Counted from the first letter of the stretch, positions 1 to 9,737 are shown. The stretch: DNA of 35,401 bases from Opitutales bacterium (GCA_021772565.1 JAJFLR010000106.1:1-35401); one strand, 5' to 3'. Notes: generated from the letters alone by a model not told the origin. Numbers and translations are program-made.

Positions 1-136
1 ATTTGTAATTTGTAATTTGTAATTTGTAATTTGTAATTTGTAATTTGTAATTTGTAATTTGTAATTTGTAATTTGTAATTTGTAATTTGTAATTTGTAAT
101 TTGTAATTTGTAATTTGTAATTTGTAATTTGTAATT
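1..136. repeat. heptamer tandem array (ATTTGTA)n, about 19 copies
   Basis: Uninterrupted 7-base unit ATTTGTA from the first base of the window to about 136, so the true length is unknown. It ends 9 bases before the start of the receiver gene at 145. On the + strand every frame meets TAA within 21 bases. On the - strand the unit is open in all frames (a 7-residue periodic peptide), but no start or gene context is visible. Arrays of this kind can change copy number by replication slippage. Confidence 0.97.
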
Positions 137-144
137 AAACAAAA

Positions 145-612
145 ATGTTTGCTGAACAACATCCTTTATATAACAGTCTCAAAAAAATAAAGAACGTATT
201 TATTGCAGAGGACGATCAACTATTACGAGAATTATTTCATCAGTTTGTCGCTATAATTCCAAATCTAAAAGTCATTGGAAGCTCCGGCGATGGTAAGGAT
301 GTAATAAAAAAATGTCTGGAAATAAAACCTGATCTGATAATATTGGATATTAATATGCCGGAAATTAATGGGTTGGAAATAATTTCATATCTTAAATCCA
401 AACAATTAAAATCAAAAATTCTGGTCGCATCCGGTAATATTAATCTTGAAAATATAACACTTGCTACTTCAGCTAATGTGAATGGTATTGTGTCAAAATC
501 CGACGGCTTGGATGAATTGAAAATTGGTATTGATGCCGTACTTAATGGTCGTTACTATTACAGCAGCAGCGTTTTAGAATTAATGCCGGAATTATTAGAT
601 AAATTAAGGTAA
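145..612 (+). CDS. single-domain response regulator (receiver only)
   Basis: 155-residue CheY-like receiver. Visible residues: acidic pair in AEDD near 21-24, phospho-acceptor Asp68 in LILDINMP, Ser96 in the Thr/Ser position (VASG), and Lys118 in GIVSKSD. The pattern resembles the receiver of NarL/FixJ regulators, but the protein stops where the linker would begin, so there is no helix-turn-helix. It probably passes a phosphate to or from other proteins. It follows a heptamer array directly and is convergent with the hybrid kinase at 723-2621. There is no clear ribosome binding site. The ATG at 145 is the only Met start that keeps the whole domain. Confidence 0.85.
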   Translation: MFAEQHPLYNSLKKIKNVFIAEDDQLLRELFHQFVAIIPNLKVIGSSGDGKDVIKKCLEIKPDLIILDINMPEINGLEIISYLKSKQLKSKILVASGNINLENITLATSANVNGIVSKSDGLDELKIGIDAVLNGRYYYSSSVLELMPELLDKLR

Positions 613-722
613 TTTTGCAAATTGTGCTCAAACTGGATCAAAGTACCATTGAACAATTACTTCAGTTTTTATAAGGCATATTTTTTAATATTAGTCTACT
701 AATGATATTCTCAGGGATTAGC

Positions 723-2621
723 TCATGATTTAAACACTTCCTTTAGTTTAACAGCTAAATCAAAATGTGAAAACGGTTTGCGAATAAAATTTTCCTCTTT
801 ATCGAACACTCCCCGATAGGCCATCACGCCAGACATCAACAGTACCTTTATTCCCGGATAGATGGTCTGTAATTGCTTAGCTAATTCCCTACCATTCAAC
901 CATGGCATTACTATATCGGTCATCAACAGGTCGAATTTGCCGTTTTGCTCCTTTGCCAATCGCAATGCATCCTGCGGTGTATTCGCAGCGATAACCCCAT
1001 ACCCCATACTTTCGAGCATGACCTGCATCAATCTCAATATGGCAATTTCATCATCAACCAGCAATATGATCTCGCCATTACCTGAGGGTAATTCCATCTC
1101 TCTATCTACCTGATCTTCAAAATCTGCTCCATTGTGACGGGGAAAGTATATTTTAAACGTTGTCCCTAGTCCAGGTTTACTGTAAGTGTGAATTAACCCC
1201 TCATTTTGCTTAACAATACCATACACAACCGCCAGACCCAACCCGGTTCCTTCGCCTACTGCCTTTGTGGTAAAGAACGGATCAAAAATCTTTAATAACA
1301 TTTCCTCATCCATTCCACAGCCGTCATCACTGATTGTCAGCATCACATAAGAACCTGGTTTGGCATAAGCATGTGCCTGGCAATAAACTTCATCAAGTGT
1401 AACATTTTCAGCCCGGATGATTAAATTACCGTTGTCGGCCATAGCATCACGAGCATTTATACATATATTCATTAATATCTGATCAATCTGAATGGGATCC
1501 ATATAGATCGGCCATAGATTGGCTCTTGGTGTCCAGATCAATTTGATTTCTTCACCAATCAAACGGTACAGCATTTTAAGTATATCATTGATTGTATTGT
1601 TCAAATCAAGTAATCGAGGTTCGATAGGCTGCTTACGGGAAAATGTCAGTAATTGTCTAGTCATATTCGCTGAGCGATAACCGGCGTTATTGATTTCCCG
1701 AAACTCCTCATACCACTTATCAGTGGAGGCTAAAGAACTCAAAGCATGTTCTGAATAACCATTGATAATCGTGAGCATGTTGTTCAAATCATGAGCCACT
1801 CCACCAGCCAGTAAACCTATAGACTCCATCTTTTGTGCTTGTTGAAATTGTTGCTCCAATCTTTCTTCTTTAGTGATATCATGCATCACTGCAACATAAT
1901 TGGTAATACAGCCAAGCGTATTGAATACTGGAGAAATTGAAATTTTTTCTTTGTACAGACTACCATCTTTAGCACGATCAACTATTTTCCCATGCCATAT
2001 TCGACCACTTAAAACTGTATTCCATAGTTCTTCATAAAGTGACTGGTTTTGCTTTCCACTCTTAAGAATTCGCGGATTTTTTCCCAGAATTTCAGTGCTT
2101 GAATATCCTGTAATATGCTCAAAAGCCGGGTTGACATATTCTATTTTACCTTGCGTATCCGTAATTATTATAGCTTCACCTGACTGATGAACTGCAGTGC
2201 TCAACCGCATATTGACCATCTCAGCATTTCTTTGCGCCAGTTTCATCTTTTTCTTTTGTATTGCATTCAAAACTGCAGGAGCCAGGCGTTTAATACGATC
2301 TTTAATGACATAGTCATCAGCACCGGCCTTCATACACTCAACAGCGGTATCTTCATTTATAGAACCGGTTAAAATTATAAAAGGTATAAATGAATTATAA
2401 CCCCGGGCAAGTAGCAATGCGGACAATCCATTGAAAGATGGCAATTGATAATCAGATAAAATCAGGTCCGGATTAAATGCCTTCAGGGAATTCAGGAAAT
2501 CTTCTTCAGTCTCTACCACTTCAACCGTAAATTTTTCTAAAACAGTTTTTAGTTCACGTTGGGCAAGTTCAGCGTCGGAAGGAACGTCTTCTAATATTAA
2601 AACTCGTAATTCTTTGCTCAT
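723..2621 (-). CDS. hybrid histidine kinase REC-PAS-HisKA-HATPase-REC
   Basis: 632 residues, no membrane segment, so cytoplasmic. An N-terminal receiver (about 5-125) has Asp57 in LILSDYQLP. A PAS domain spans about 140-255 (AIIITDTQGKIEYVNPAFE). The dimerisation helix carries His277 in GGVAHDLNNML, the HDLNN variant also found in NtrB-like kinases. The ATPase domain shows an N-box (NICINARDAM, about 385-394), G1 DDGCGM and G2 GTGLGL. A second receiver (about 517-632) has Asp569 in LLMTDIVMP. The N-terminal receiver could accept phosphate from the sensor kinase or lone receiver encoded just upstream on the same strand (117-base gap). No output domain is present. Confidence 0.92.
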   Translation of the reverse strand: MSKELRVLILEDVPSDAELAQRELKTVLEKFTVEVVETEEDFLNSLKAFNPDLILSDYQLPSFNGLSALLLARGYNSFIPFIILTGSINEDTAVECMKAGADDYVIKDRIKRLAPAVLNAIQKKKMKLAQRNAEMVNMRLSTAVHQSGEAIIITDTQGKIEYVNPAFEHITGYSSTEILGKNPRILKSGKQNQSLYEELWNTVLSGRIWHGKIVDRAKDGSLYKEKISISPVFNTLGCITNYVAVMHDITKEERLEQQFQQAQKMESIGLLAGGVAHDLNNMLTIINGYSEHALSSLASTDKWYEEFREINNAGYRSANMTRQLLTFSRKQPIEPRLLDLNNTINDILKMLYRLIGEEIKLIWTPRANLWPIYMDPIQIDQILMNICINARDAMADNGNLIIRAENVTLDEVYCQAHAYAKPGSYVMLTISDDGCGMDEEMLLKIFDPFFTTKAVGEGTGLGLAVVYGIVKQNEGLIHTYSKPGLGTTFKIYFPRHNGADFEDQVDREMELPSGNGEIILLVDDEIAILRLMQVMLESMGYGVIAANTPQDALRLAKEQNGKFDLLMTDIVMPWLNGRELAKQLQTIYPGIKVLLMSGVMAYRGVFDKEENFIRKPFSHFDLAVKLKEVFKS

Positions 2622-2738
2622 AAAAAAACTTTTTTATTAATTTATTTTAACCAGGCATACTACAGTTTCCGGAGAGACAGTTCCAATTAATATATCGTTT
2701 AACTACCATCCCCATTGTTCTTTGCCTTTTATAGCTGA

Positions 2739-3179
2739 CTATCTTGGCTTTTCATTAACTACCAACCAATATAAACCTAATTGGTTTATCGTCTTTAAAA
2801 AATCATCGAATTCGACAGGTTTGACAACGTAACTGTTGGCACCTAATTTATAGGCAGTTTCAATATCCGGGTCTTCCTTTGAAGATGTTACTATAACGAT
2901 TGGTATTGTCCGGGTTTGTTCATTCGACTTCAACTGTCTAAGGACTTCCAGCCCGTCAACCTTTGGTAACTTGATATCCAGGAAAATCACTTTTGGCAGG
3001 CTGGATAAATTCCTTGCAGTATATTTACCACGACAAAAAATAAAGTCCAACGCATCTTCACCATCTTCAAGAACAATCAGCTGATTAGCCAGATTTTTTT
3101 CTTTCAATGATCGAACCATTAATTCAGCATCATACGCATTATCTTCAACAATAATAATTTCATATTGTTCAATTTCCAT
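2739..3179 (-). CDS. single-domain response regulator, Rcp1-like
   Basis: 146 residues, receiver only. Acidic residues VED at 11-13, phospho-acceptor Asp68 in VIFLDIKLP, Thr98 in VIVTSS, and Lys120 in NSYVVKPV. The long loop before beta-3 (FIFCRGKYTARNLSSLPK) is typical of Rcp1-type receivers that pair with phytochrome-like kinases of the HisKA class seen in the next gene upstream (3358-5268, same strand, 178-base gap). The most likely role is phosphate acceptor for that kinase. It is one of the few genes here with a strong Shine-Dalgarno sequence. Confidence 0.9.
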   Translation of the reverse strand: MEIEQYEIIIVEDNAYDAELMVRSLKEKNLANQLIVLEDGEDALDFIFCRGKYTARNLSSLPKVIFLDIKLPKVDGLEVLRQLKSNEQTRTIPIVIVTSSKEDPDIETAYKLGANSYVVKPVEFDDFLKTINQLGLYWLVVNEKPR

Positions 3180-3186
3180 TTTTGAG

Positions 3187-3195
3187 ATCCTCCCT
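3187..3195 (-). promoter_or_regulatory. strong ribosome binding site of the Rcp1-like receiver
   Basis: AGGGAGGAT on the - strand, with GGGAGG ending 9 bases before the ATG at 3179. It fixes the start of that gene. Most other starts in the window have no such motif, so this receiver may be translated more strongly than its neighbours. Confidence 0.75.
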
Positions 3196-3357
3196 TTTAT
3201 TAATATTCTACTTAAAAATAAAATGTCATTATAACTATTTAACCGCTACGCCAGAACTTGATGTCTTAAGGTTTATATTATAAATCGTTAAATTCCTTTC
3301 TTGATTAATATACATTTAACTTGAAATACCAGCCTGTTTTTACATTTAAATTCTCTG

Positions 3358-5268
3358 TTAACCAATGCAGTTTTGTTTTTTTGGTAACGAGAAGTAGAAA
3401 GATGCTCCCTTATTTTTTTCCCCTTCCCCCCAAATCTGTCCACCGTGGCGCAGAATAATACGTTGTGCTATAGCCAGCCCCACACCGGTACCTTCAAATT
3501 CTTTTTCACTGTGCAATCGCTGAAATACCCCAAACAGCTTATCCTTGTATTTCATATCAAATCCAACCCCGTTATCCTTTATACAATAAATTAACTCATC
3601 GCCTTCTTCTCTGCAAGTAACAGAAATTACCGCTTGCTTGTGGTTGGAGGAAAACTTTAGCGCATTGGATATGAGATTTATCCATACTTGGCGTATCATG
3701 TTAGTGTCGCCCTCTACTTTGCATAAATCGCCGATATTAAACCTAACCCGCTGTCGATTTTCCGGTGTGGATGCTTCGTCGAATACGGTGTTAGCCAAGT
3801 TTTGCATGTCAATCCGTGAACAGTGCATGCTTGTCCTCCCCATACGGGAAAAAGCTAGCAGATCATCAATCAGATTACTCATTTTTCGGCTGTTTTTCTG
3901 GATAACCGATCCAAGCCGCTTCCCTTCATCATCGAACTCTGCTACATACTGTTTCATCAGAATGCTGGTAAATCCTTCAATAGCACGCAACGGTGCCCGC
4001 AAGTCATGAGACACAGAATAAGAAAAAGCTTTTAATTCTTTATTGGCAGTTTCAAGCTGTGTGGTACGTTCACTAACCAGGTCTTCCAGATTATCACGGT
4101 ATTTCTTAAGTTCCTCCTCCACCCTCTTGCGATCGGTAATATCTATCAAAATTGCACTTAAACACTGATCTCCCTGTATTCCCGTTTCAGCTACTGATAT
4201 TAACAATTCCACCGTAGAACCATCTTTTTTCCGTCCGGTTAGCTCACGCCCCATGCCAAAAGTCTTTTTATCAACCATACTGGAAAAACCATCCCGGTAA
4301 CCCTCTTTGTTAGTTTTATAGCCATCGGTCATCAGCATACAGGCATTTTTGCCAATAACCTCCTTCGCGGTGTATAGGAATATCTTCTCTGCTACAGGAT
4401 TAAAACTATCTATAATACCTCTTTCATCTGTGGTAATGATAGCATCGGGAGCCGTTTTGAAAATAGTGTCATATCGTTTATTACTTATTTCAAGGGAGGA
4501 AAGTCGCTCATTAAGCTGTACCATCATCTCATTAAAAACTGTTCCCAGACTTGCAAGCTCACCGTTACCTGTGATACAGCAGCCTCCATCAGATTCACCT
4601 CTGGAAAATCGTTGAGTTGATAAAATAAGATGCTGCATTGGGCTATCAACAAATCGGTTTATAAATATAATCATTAAAATCATTAAAATCAGTGCCCCCA
4701 TCAATAACGGCCAATAGACCTGCCATACCTGTCCCCATATTTTTTGCTGAGCACTACTCAGGTCATACACAAGAAACAATATGCCGGTATCGACTGCGCG
4801 TATTGCGTCAGGGCGCCGCGATAGTGTGATGGGAAAATAAGCAGTTATTAATTGATGTTTGTCGTTATGGATAACTACGGTTTTATGGTTATGTTTCAGA
4901 GCGGAAAGATATTGCGAGTCAAAACCCGGCAGCACGTCTACAGCCAACTGACCAACCAGTTCAAATCGTGTGGCATACTGAATTCGTCCCTGCTCATCTG
5001 TCGCTATCAGCACCCTGTATTCAATATTTACTCCCCTGGCCAATAACGCTTGTCTTGCTTCTAAAGGCTGGTTCGTGAGTATTTCTTTTTCCATCTCCCG
5101 CTTCAGGGAGGCCATATCGTAGGTAATAAATTCCTTCCTTGTTTTTATCAAATCTGATTCCCATACAATCTTTTCTTGAACCATCAGCCCTGCAGACAGG
5201 AGTATAAATGCGATCAAAATTAATGAGGGCAGCCAGAATTTCAGCGAAACGGATTGGATTGATTTCAT
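3358..5268 (-). CDS. membrane sensor histidine kinase (TM-sensor-TM-HAMP-PAS-HisKA-HATPase)
   Basis: 636 residues. TM1 at about 11-29, an extracytoplasmic region about 30-184, TM2 about 185-205, HAMP about 205-258, PAS about 262-380 ending in the ILIDITDRK PAC motif, a coiled linker (RTTQLETANKELKAF), His421 in VSHDLRAPLRAI, N-box around 531-535, G1 DNGVGFD (565-571), and G2 GTGVGLAI (593-600). The kinase core is of the type that pairs with Rcp1-like receivers, one of which follows at 2739-3179. The start codon overlaps the stop of the substrate-binding protein gene (ATGA, 5265-5268), so the two are translationally coupled. This suggests the binding protein presents the ligand to the extracytoplasmic domain. 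That functional link is inference. Confidence 0.92.
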   Translation of the reverse strand: MKSIQSVSLKFWLPSLILIAFILLSAGLMVQEKIVWESDLIKTRKEFITYDMASLKREMEKEILTNQPLEARQALLARGVNIEYRVLIATDEQGRIQYATRFELVGQLAVDVLPGFDSQYLSALKHNHKTVVIHNDKHQLITAYFPITLSRRPDAIRAVDTGILFLVYDLSSAQQKIWGQVWQVYWPLLMGALILMILMIIFINRFVDSPMQHLILSTQRFSRGESDGGCCITGNGELASLGTVFNEMMVQLNERLSSLEISNKRYDTIFKTAPDAIITTDERGIIDSFNPVAEKIFLYTAKEVIGKNACMLMTDGYKTNKEGYRDGFSSMVDKKTFGMGRELTGRKKDGSTVELLISVAETGIQGDQCLSAILIDITDRKRVEEELKKYRDNLEDLVSERTTQLETANKELKAFSYSVSHDLRAPLRAIEGFTSILMKQYVAEFDDEGKRLGSVIQKNSRKMSNLIDDLLAFSRMGRTSMHCSRIDMQNLANTVFDEASTPENRQRVRFNIGDLCKVEGDTNMIRQVWINLISNALKFSSNHKQAVISVTCREEGDELIYCIKDNGVGFDMKYKDKLFGVFQRLHSEKEFEGTGVGLAIAQRIILRHGGQIWGEGEKNKGASFYFSLPKKQNCIG

Positions 5269-6296
5269 TGTATATCCGGGAGGAAACTGCCATCAAGTAG
5301 ATCTTTAGTAGCAACTGAACGACTGATCAAATTATTCTCCAGCATAAATTGCAGAAGTTCATCCACAGTAGTTTGCAGAGGTACTGGATTACCGGTAAAA
5401 AGCCGGTGATTTGCCGCCAATCCCGGCAGGCTGATATAGTCATAAGAGGCAATTACCTCCCCAGGTGACAGTCCAAGCCGAACTACCATTCGTTTTGCCG
5501 CATCATCCGGGTGAGTTCTTAAATATTCAAGTGCATTGACGTATCCAATCAGTAAGCGCCTGAGCGCATTTGGATGTGTCCTAATGGTATCTGCATGCAC
5601 TACAAGAACATCAATGATCCGTCCTGGAATTTGGCTACTGTCAAACAAAAGCCGTGCTCCCTGATTCATTAACATAGTTTTGACCGGCTCAAAGGTAACC
5701 ACAGCATCGACTGACGAATAACATTTAATATGCTCATCCAGCATACACGCAATAATTTCAACATCAGATACGTGCATACCGACCGAATCAAGAGCGGCAT
5801 TCAGAAGTATGGCACCAACCGCTGTGTATTCAACAGCAATTCGCTTGCCTCGAAGCTCTGCGAGTGAACTAATTTCAGGTTTGGCAACCAGAGCATCCCC
5901 TCCATTCGAGTAGTCCATTACAAGAATAATCCGCAGGTCAAATTCATCCTCAACAACAGTCAATGCTTCGTCCAGTGTCAATGCTGCTCCCTCCAAAGTT
6001 TTGCTGCGCAAGGCATGAATAACTTCCGATGCGTTGGAAAACTCAATCAGCCTTACCGAGGATTCCTCATACTCTCCAAGGCTGCGAGCCAGGTAAAGTG
6101 GCTCGTAACCCGGCCAATTGTTAGTGCCTATTCTCAATGCCGATTCCGGCTTTGGTCCGCAAGCCGATAAAATAAAAACTCCTGCAACACAGCAAATTCC
6201 GATCCAACGTATGCCATGATTACTGCCTGCTTTAACTACCGCTGTGCTAATTGCTACAATAAACGATAAATTTTTTGAAGTTTTTGTTTTATCCAT
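5265..6296 (-). CDS. lipoprotein ABC-type substrate-binding protein (NMT1/SsuA-like)
   Basis: 343 residues. Hydrophobic segment about 29-45 followed by lipobox LSAC with Cys46. The N-terminal extension before it is unusually long, but no closer Met exists. The mature part begins RIGTNNWPGYEPLYLARSLG, the signature opening of NMT1/SsuA/TauA-type periplasmic binding proteins, and contains the hinge strand LRGKRIAVEYTAVGAILLNAAL. Such proteins bind small organic ligands such as sulfonates, nitrate or pyrimidine precursors; the ligand cannot be read here. No permease or ATPase gene is nearby. The next gene is a sensor kinase overlapping by 4 bases, which points to ligand sensing. Weak AGGA lies about 12 bases before the ATG. 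The gene is richer in G+C than the atp genes next to it (line 5461-5520 counts 32/60 G+C against 18/60 in 6601-6660). Confidence 0.87.
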   Translation of the reverse strand: MDKTKTSKNLSFIVAISTAVVKAGSNHGIRWIGICCVAGVFILSACGPKPESALRIGTNNWPGYEPLYLARSLGEYEESSVRLIEFSNASEVIHALRSKTLEGAALTLDEALTVVEDEFDLRIILVMDYSNGGDALVAKPEISSLAELRGKRIAVEYTAVGAILLNAALDSVGMHVSDVEIIACMLDEHIKCYSSVDAVVTFEPVKTMLMNQGARLLFDSSQIPGRIIDVLVVHADTIRTHPNALRRLLIGYVNALEYLRTHPDDAAKRMVVRLGLSPGEVIASYDYISLPGLAANHRLFTGNPVPLQTTVDELLQFMLENNLISRSVATKDLLDGSFLPDIQ

Positions 6297-6446
6297 TTTA
6301 TTGAAGTATCCTGCTATATCATTCGTATATCATGAAAATTTTTAACTTACATTCAATTTAAATACTTCAATCAATTTATCAAGTTCAGAAAACTGACTGC
6401 TCCACCTTGTTGATAAATCAGTTCCGGTAAAGCCAAAAATAACCGA

Positions 6447-6860
6447 TTACCTCCTTCTTTCTTTCATCAATTTCTGAACAAGAGAAAACCTGACTACGGT
6501 CTCAAGTTGCTCAATTTCACTCGGATCTTCTCCTTTTTGTTTTGCTTCAGCTAATGCTTTAGCAGCTCGTTTATGAGCTTCATCAATTTCGTTAGGATCA
6601 ATTTTATCAAAATTTATTGCTCCTTCTGTTAACACAGATACTTTATCACCCAACACTTGTGCAAATCCTTTATCGACTGCCAGCAATTCAATTTTACCAT
6701 TTGCCGACACTTGTAATTCACCTGCATCAAGAATAGAAAGTAGTGGAACATGACCTGGCAAAATACCTACTTCACCCTCCTGCGTTGGTAATACAACACC
6801 CTCTACCTCATCACTATAAACTTTTTCTTCAGGTGTAACAATTTCCAATAATAATGACAT
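6447..6860 (-). CDS. atpC: ATP synthase F1 subunit epsilon
   Basis: 137 residues, normal length. N-terminal beta-sandwich (LEIVTPEEKVYSDEVEGVVL, then the GEVGILPGHVPLL motif) and a C-terminal helical pair (about 85-137). The subunit belongs to the central stalk and can inhibit ATP hydrolysis. It is the last gene of the operon, 39 bases after atpD. No convincing terminator follows in the 150 bases before the substrate-binding protein gene. Confidence 0.95.
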   Translation of the reverse strand: MSLLLEIVTPEEKVYSDEVEGVVLPTQEGEVGILPGHVPLLSILDAGELQVSANGKIELLAVDKGFAQVLGDKVSVLTEGAINFDKIDPNEIDEAHKRAAKALAEAKQKGEDPSEIEQLETVVRFSLVQKLMKERRR

Positions 6861-6899
6861 AATATTTAGATTTTTTCCATGACCTACGGCTACAATGAA

Positions 6900-8342
<1,443 letters not shown>

Positions 8343-8378
8343 TTATAATCAATTTGCCAGCATTAAATATTATTAACT

Positions 8379-9248
8379 TTATGAGGATTGCCCTGCCGCT
8401 ATTTCTAATATCTCTTGAGTAATTGCAGCCTGTCGAGCTTTGTTATATTGCAGAGATAAATCATCCACTAAACTTTTTGCGTTATCTGTCGCTGTCTTCA
8501 TCGCTACCATCCTAGCACTGTGCTCTGATGCTTTTGCTTCCAGAATAGTATGATAAATTTCATTCTTCAAAAACAGATCCAGTAATGTATCAATGAAATT
8601 ACTCGCAGCAGGTTCAAACTGAATTTCTCTGGTATCGTGTGTAACAGATTTCAGATCATTCTCTTTCACATATTCATCAAATGCTTCTTTTAAATTTTTT
8701 AAAGGAAGCATCGGTCTAATTAGAGGTTCCTGCTTTAAAGTATTTTCAAAGTGAGAATAAATAATTTCAATCGTATCAATCTGCCCCTCTAAATATGCTT
8801 TAATCAAATACTCTATTGGCAATCGGGCTTCTGAAAATCTAACTTTATCACTCATAGAAAATTCTGCCAAAACCTCGCGGTCTGTTCGAGTTAGAAACTG
8901 CGTGCCTTTTCTGCCAATTGTTACAAATTTTGTTGGCGTTTTAATTTCAGTGATTTTCCTGAACAAATTGCCATTGAGTCCACCACAGAGCCCTTTATCA
9001 GTACTTATTAAAAGTACGCCACGATTTTCAACTTTGCGTTCAATTAAAAAGGGGTGTGTGATATCATCTAACTTACCGTCCAGTGAACTAATAATTTCAG
9101 CCATTAATTGCGCATAGGGACGACCAGCCAACGCACTGTTTTGTGCTCGCTTCATTTTAGAAGCAGCAACTAACTGCATTGCTTTAGTGATCTGGCCTGT
9201 ATTTTTTACAGACTTAATTCTTCGCCGTATGTCTCTGGTATTCGCCAT
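8379..9248 (-). CDS. atpG: ATP synthase F1 subunit gamma
   Basis: 289 residues. The conserved N-terminal helix (IRRRIKSVKNTGQITKAMQL) and C-terminal helix (NAKSLVDDLSLQYNKARQAA, ITQEILEI) form the rotor coiled coil; DKGLCGGLN lies in the central domain. Full length and apparently intact. It is separated from atpA by a 490-base gap, most of it occupied by an inverted-repeat-bounded element (9277-9728), so transcription into atpG, atpD and atpC must read through that element or start within it. Confidence 0.97.
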   Translation of the reverse strand: MANTRDIRRRIKSVKNTGQITKAMQLVAASKMKRAQNSALAGRPYAQLMAEIISSLDGKLDDITHPFLIERKVENRGVLLISTDKGLCGGLNGNLFRKITEIKTPTKFVTIGRKGTQFLTRTDREVLAEFSMSDKVRFSEARLPIEYLIKAYLEGQIDTIEIIYSHFENTLKQEPLIRPMLPLKNLKEAFDEYVKENDLKSVTHDTREIQFEPAASNFIDTLLDLFLKNEIYHTILEAKASEHSARMVAMKTATDNAKSLVDDLSLQYNKARQAAITQEILEIAAGQSS

Positions 9249-9276
9249 ATATTTTAACTTTTCACTCTAAATTTTA

Positions 9277-9728
9277 GCCACGGATTAAACACAGATTAAA
9301 CGCGGATTTTTTTCTTTTTCTGTTAAAATCATTCTTTTGTATTCAACCGTTTTACTCCCAAAATTTATTAATAGACCAATTTCATTATCTATTCCTTTCA
9401 ATTCATTTAACAGCTGAGCTTCATCTTTTTTTACGTAACTTTCATGAGCTTTAATTTCAACAATTATTTTTGCATCGACAAAGATATCTGCATAGTAATC
9501 TCCAACTATCACACCTTTATATTTTACTTTTAAATGTGGCTCTAAGACTGCAGTTAAATTACGATTTTGAATCTCTACTTGCATAGCCTTTTGATAAACC
9601 TTCTCAAGAAATCCATAACCAAGAATATTATAGACTTCAAAAGCCGATCCTATAATTTCTCTAGTTATCTCTTCGTATTTTAAATTCATAGTTAAAAATC
9701 CGTGTTCAATCTGTGTTTAATCCGTGGC
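9277..9728. mobile_element. 452-base element with 35-base terminal inverted repeats, inserted between atpA and atpG
   Basis: Left end 9277-9311 and right end 9694-9728 are inverted copies matching at 33 of 35 positions (outer sequence GCCACGGATTAAACACAGAT, inner CGGATTTTT). They enclose a single ORF, the GxxExxY protein, whose last codons and stop lie inside the left repeat. The right repeat lies just upstream of its ATG. I saw no convincing target-site duplication. Neither atp gene is damaged. The bounded structure and its position in an otherwise canonical operon support insertion; mobility itself is inference. Confidence 0.7.
9285..9689 (-). CDS. GxxExxY protein (PD-(D/E)xK nuclease-like)
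   Basis: 134 residues. The name-giving motif is G26-x-x-E29-x-x-Y32 in GYGFLEKVYQ. A nuclease-like core follows: GDYYADIFVDAKIIVEIKA with Asp68 and E78-x-K80, then Gln92 in a helix and the strand GLLINFGSKTVEYKR. The family is assigned to the PD-(D/E)xK superfamily; its biological role is not established. The C-terminal residues NPRLICV and the stop codon are encoded by the left terminal inverted repeat, tying the gene to the element. It has the same orientation as the atp genes, so it would be co-transcribed with them. It has no role in ATP synthesis that I can suggest. Confidence 0.88.
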   Translation of the reverse strand: MNLKYEEITREIIGSAFEVYNILGYGFLEKVYQKAMQVEIQNRNLTAVLEPHLKVKYKGVIVGDYYADIFVDAKIIVEIKAHESYVKKDEAQLLNELKGIDNEIGLLINFGSKTVEYKRMILTEKEKNPRLICV

Positions 9729-9737
9729 CAAATAAAA

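Noticed and set aside
1-136. CRISPR array or coding repeat
   Set aside because: Unit is 7 bases with no spacers, so not CRISPR. The - strand is open because the unit has no stop in that direction, but no start codon or gene context is visible.
5021-5314. 97-residue ORF overlapping the start of the sensor kinase
   Set aside because: It is an out-of-frame shadow of the kinase and binding-protein genes; product has no recognisable features.
6297-6446. Terminator after atpC
   Set aside because: Only 4-base stems (CGGT/ACCG; TCAG/CTGA) and no T-run in the right place.
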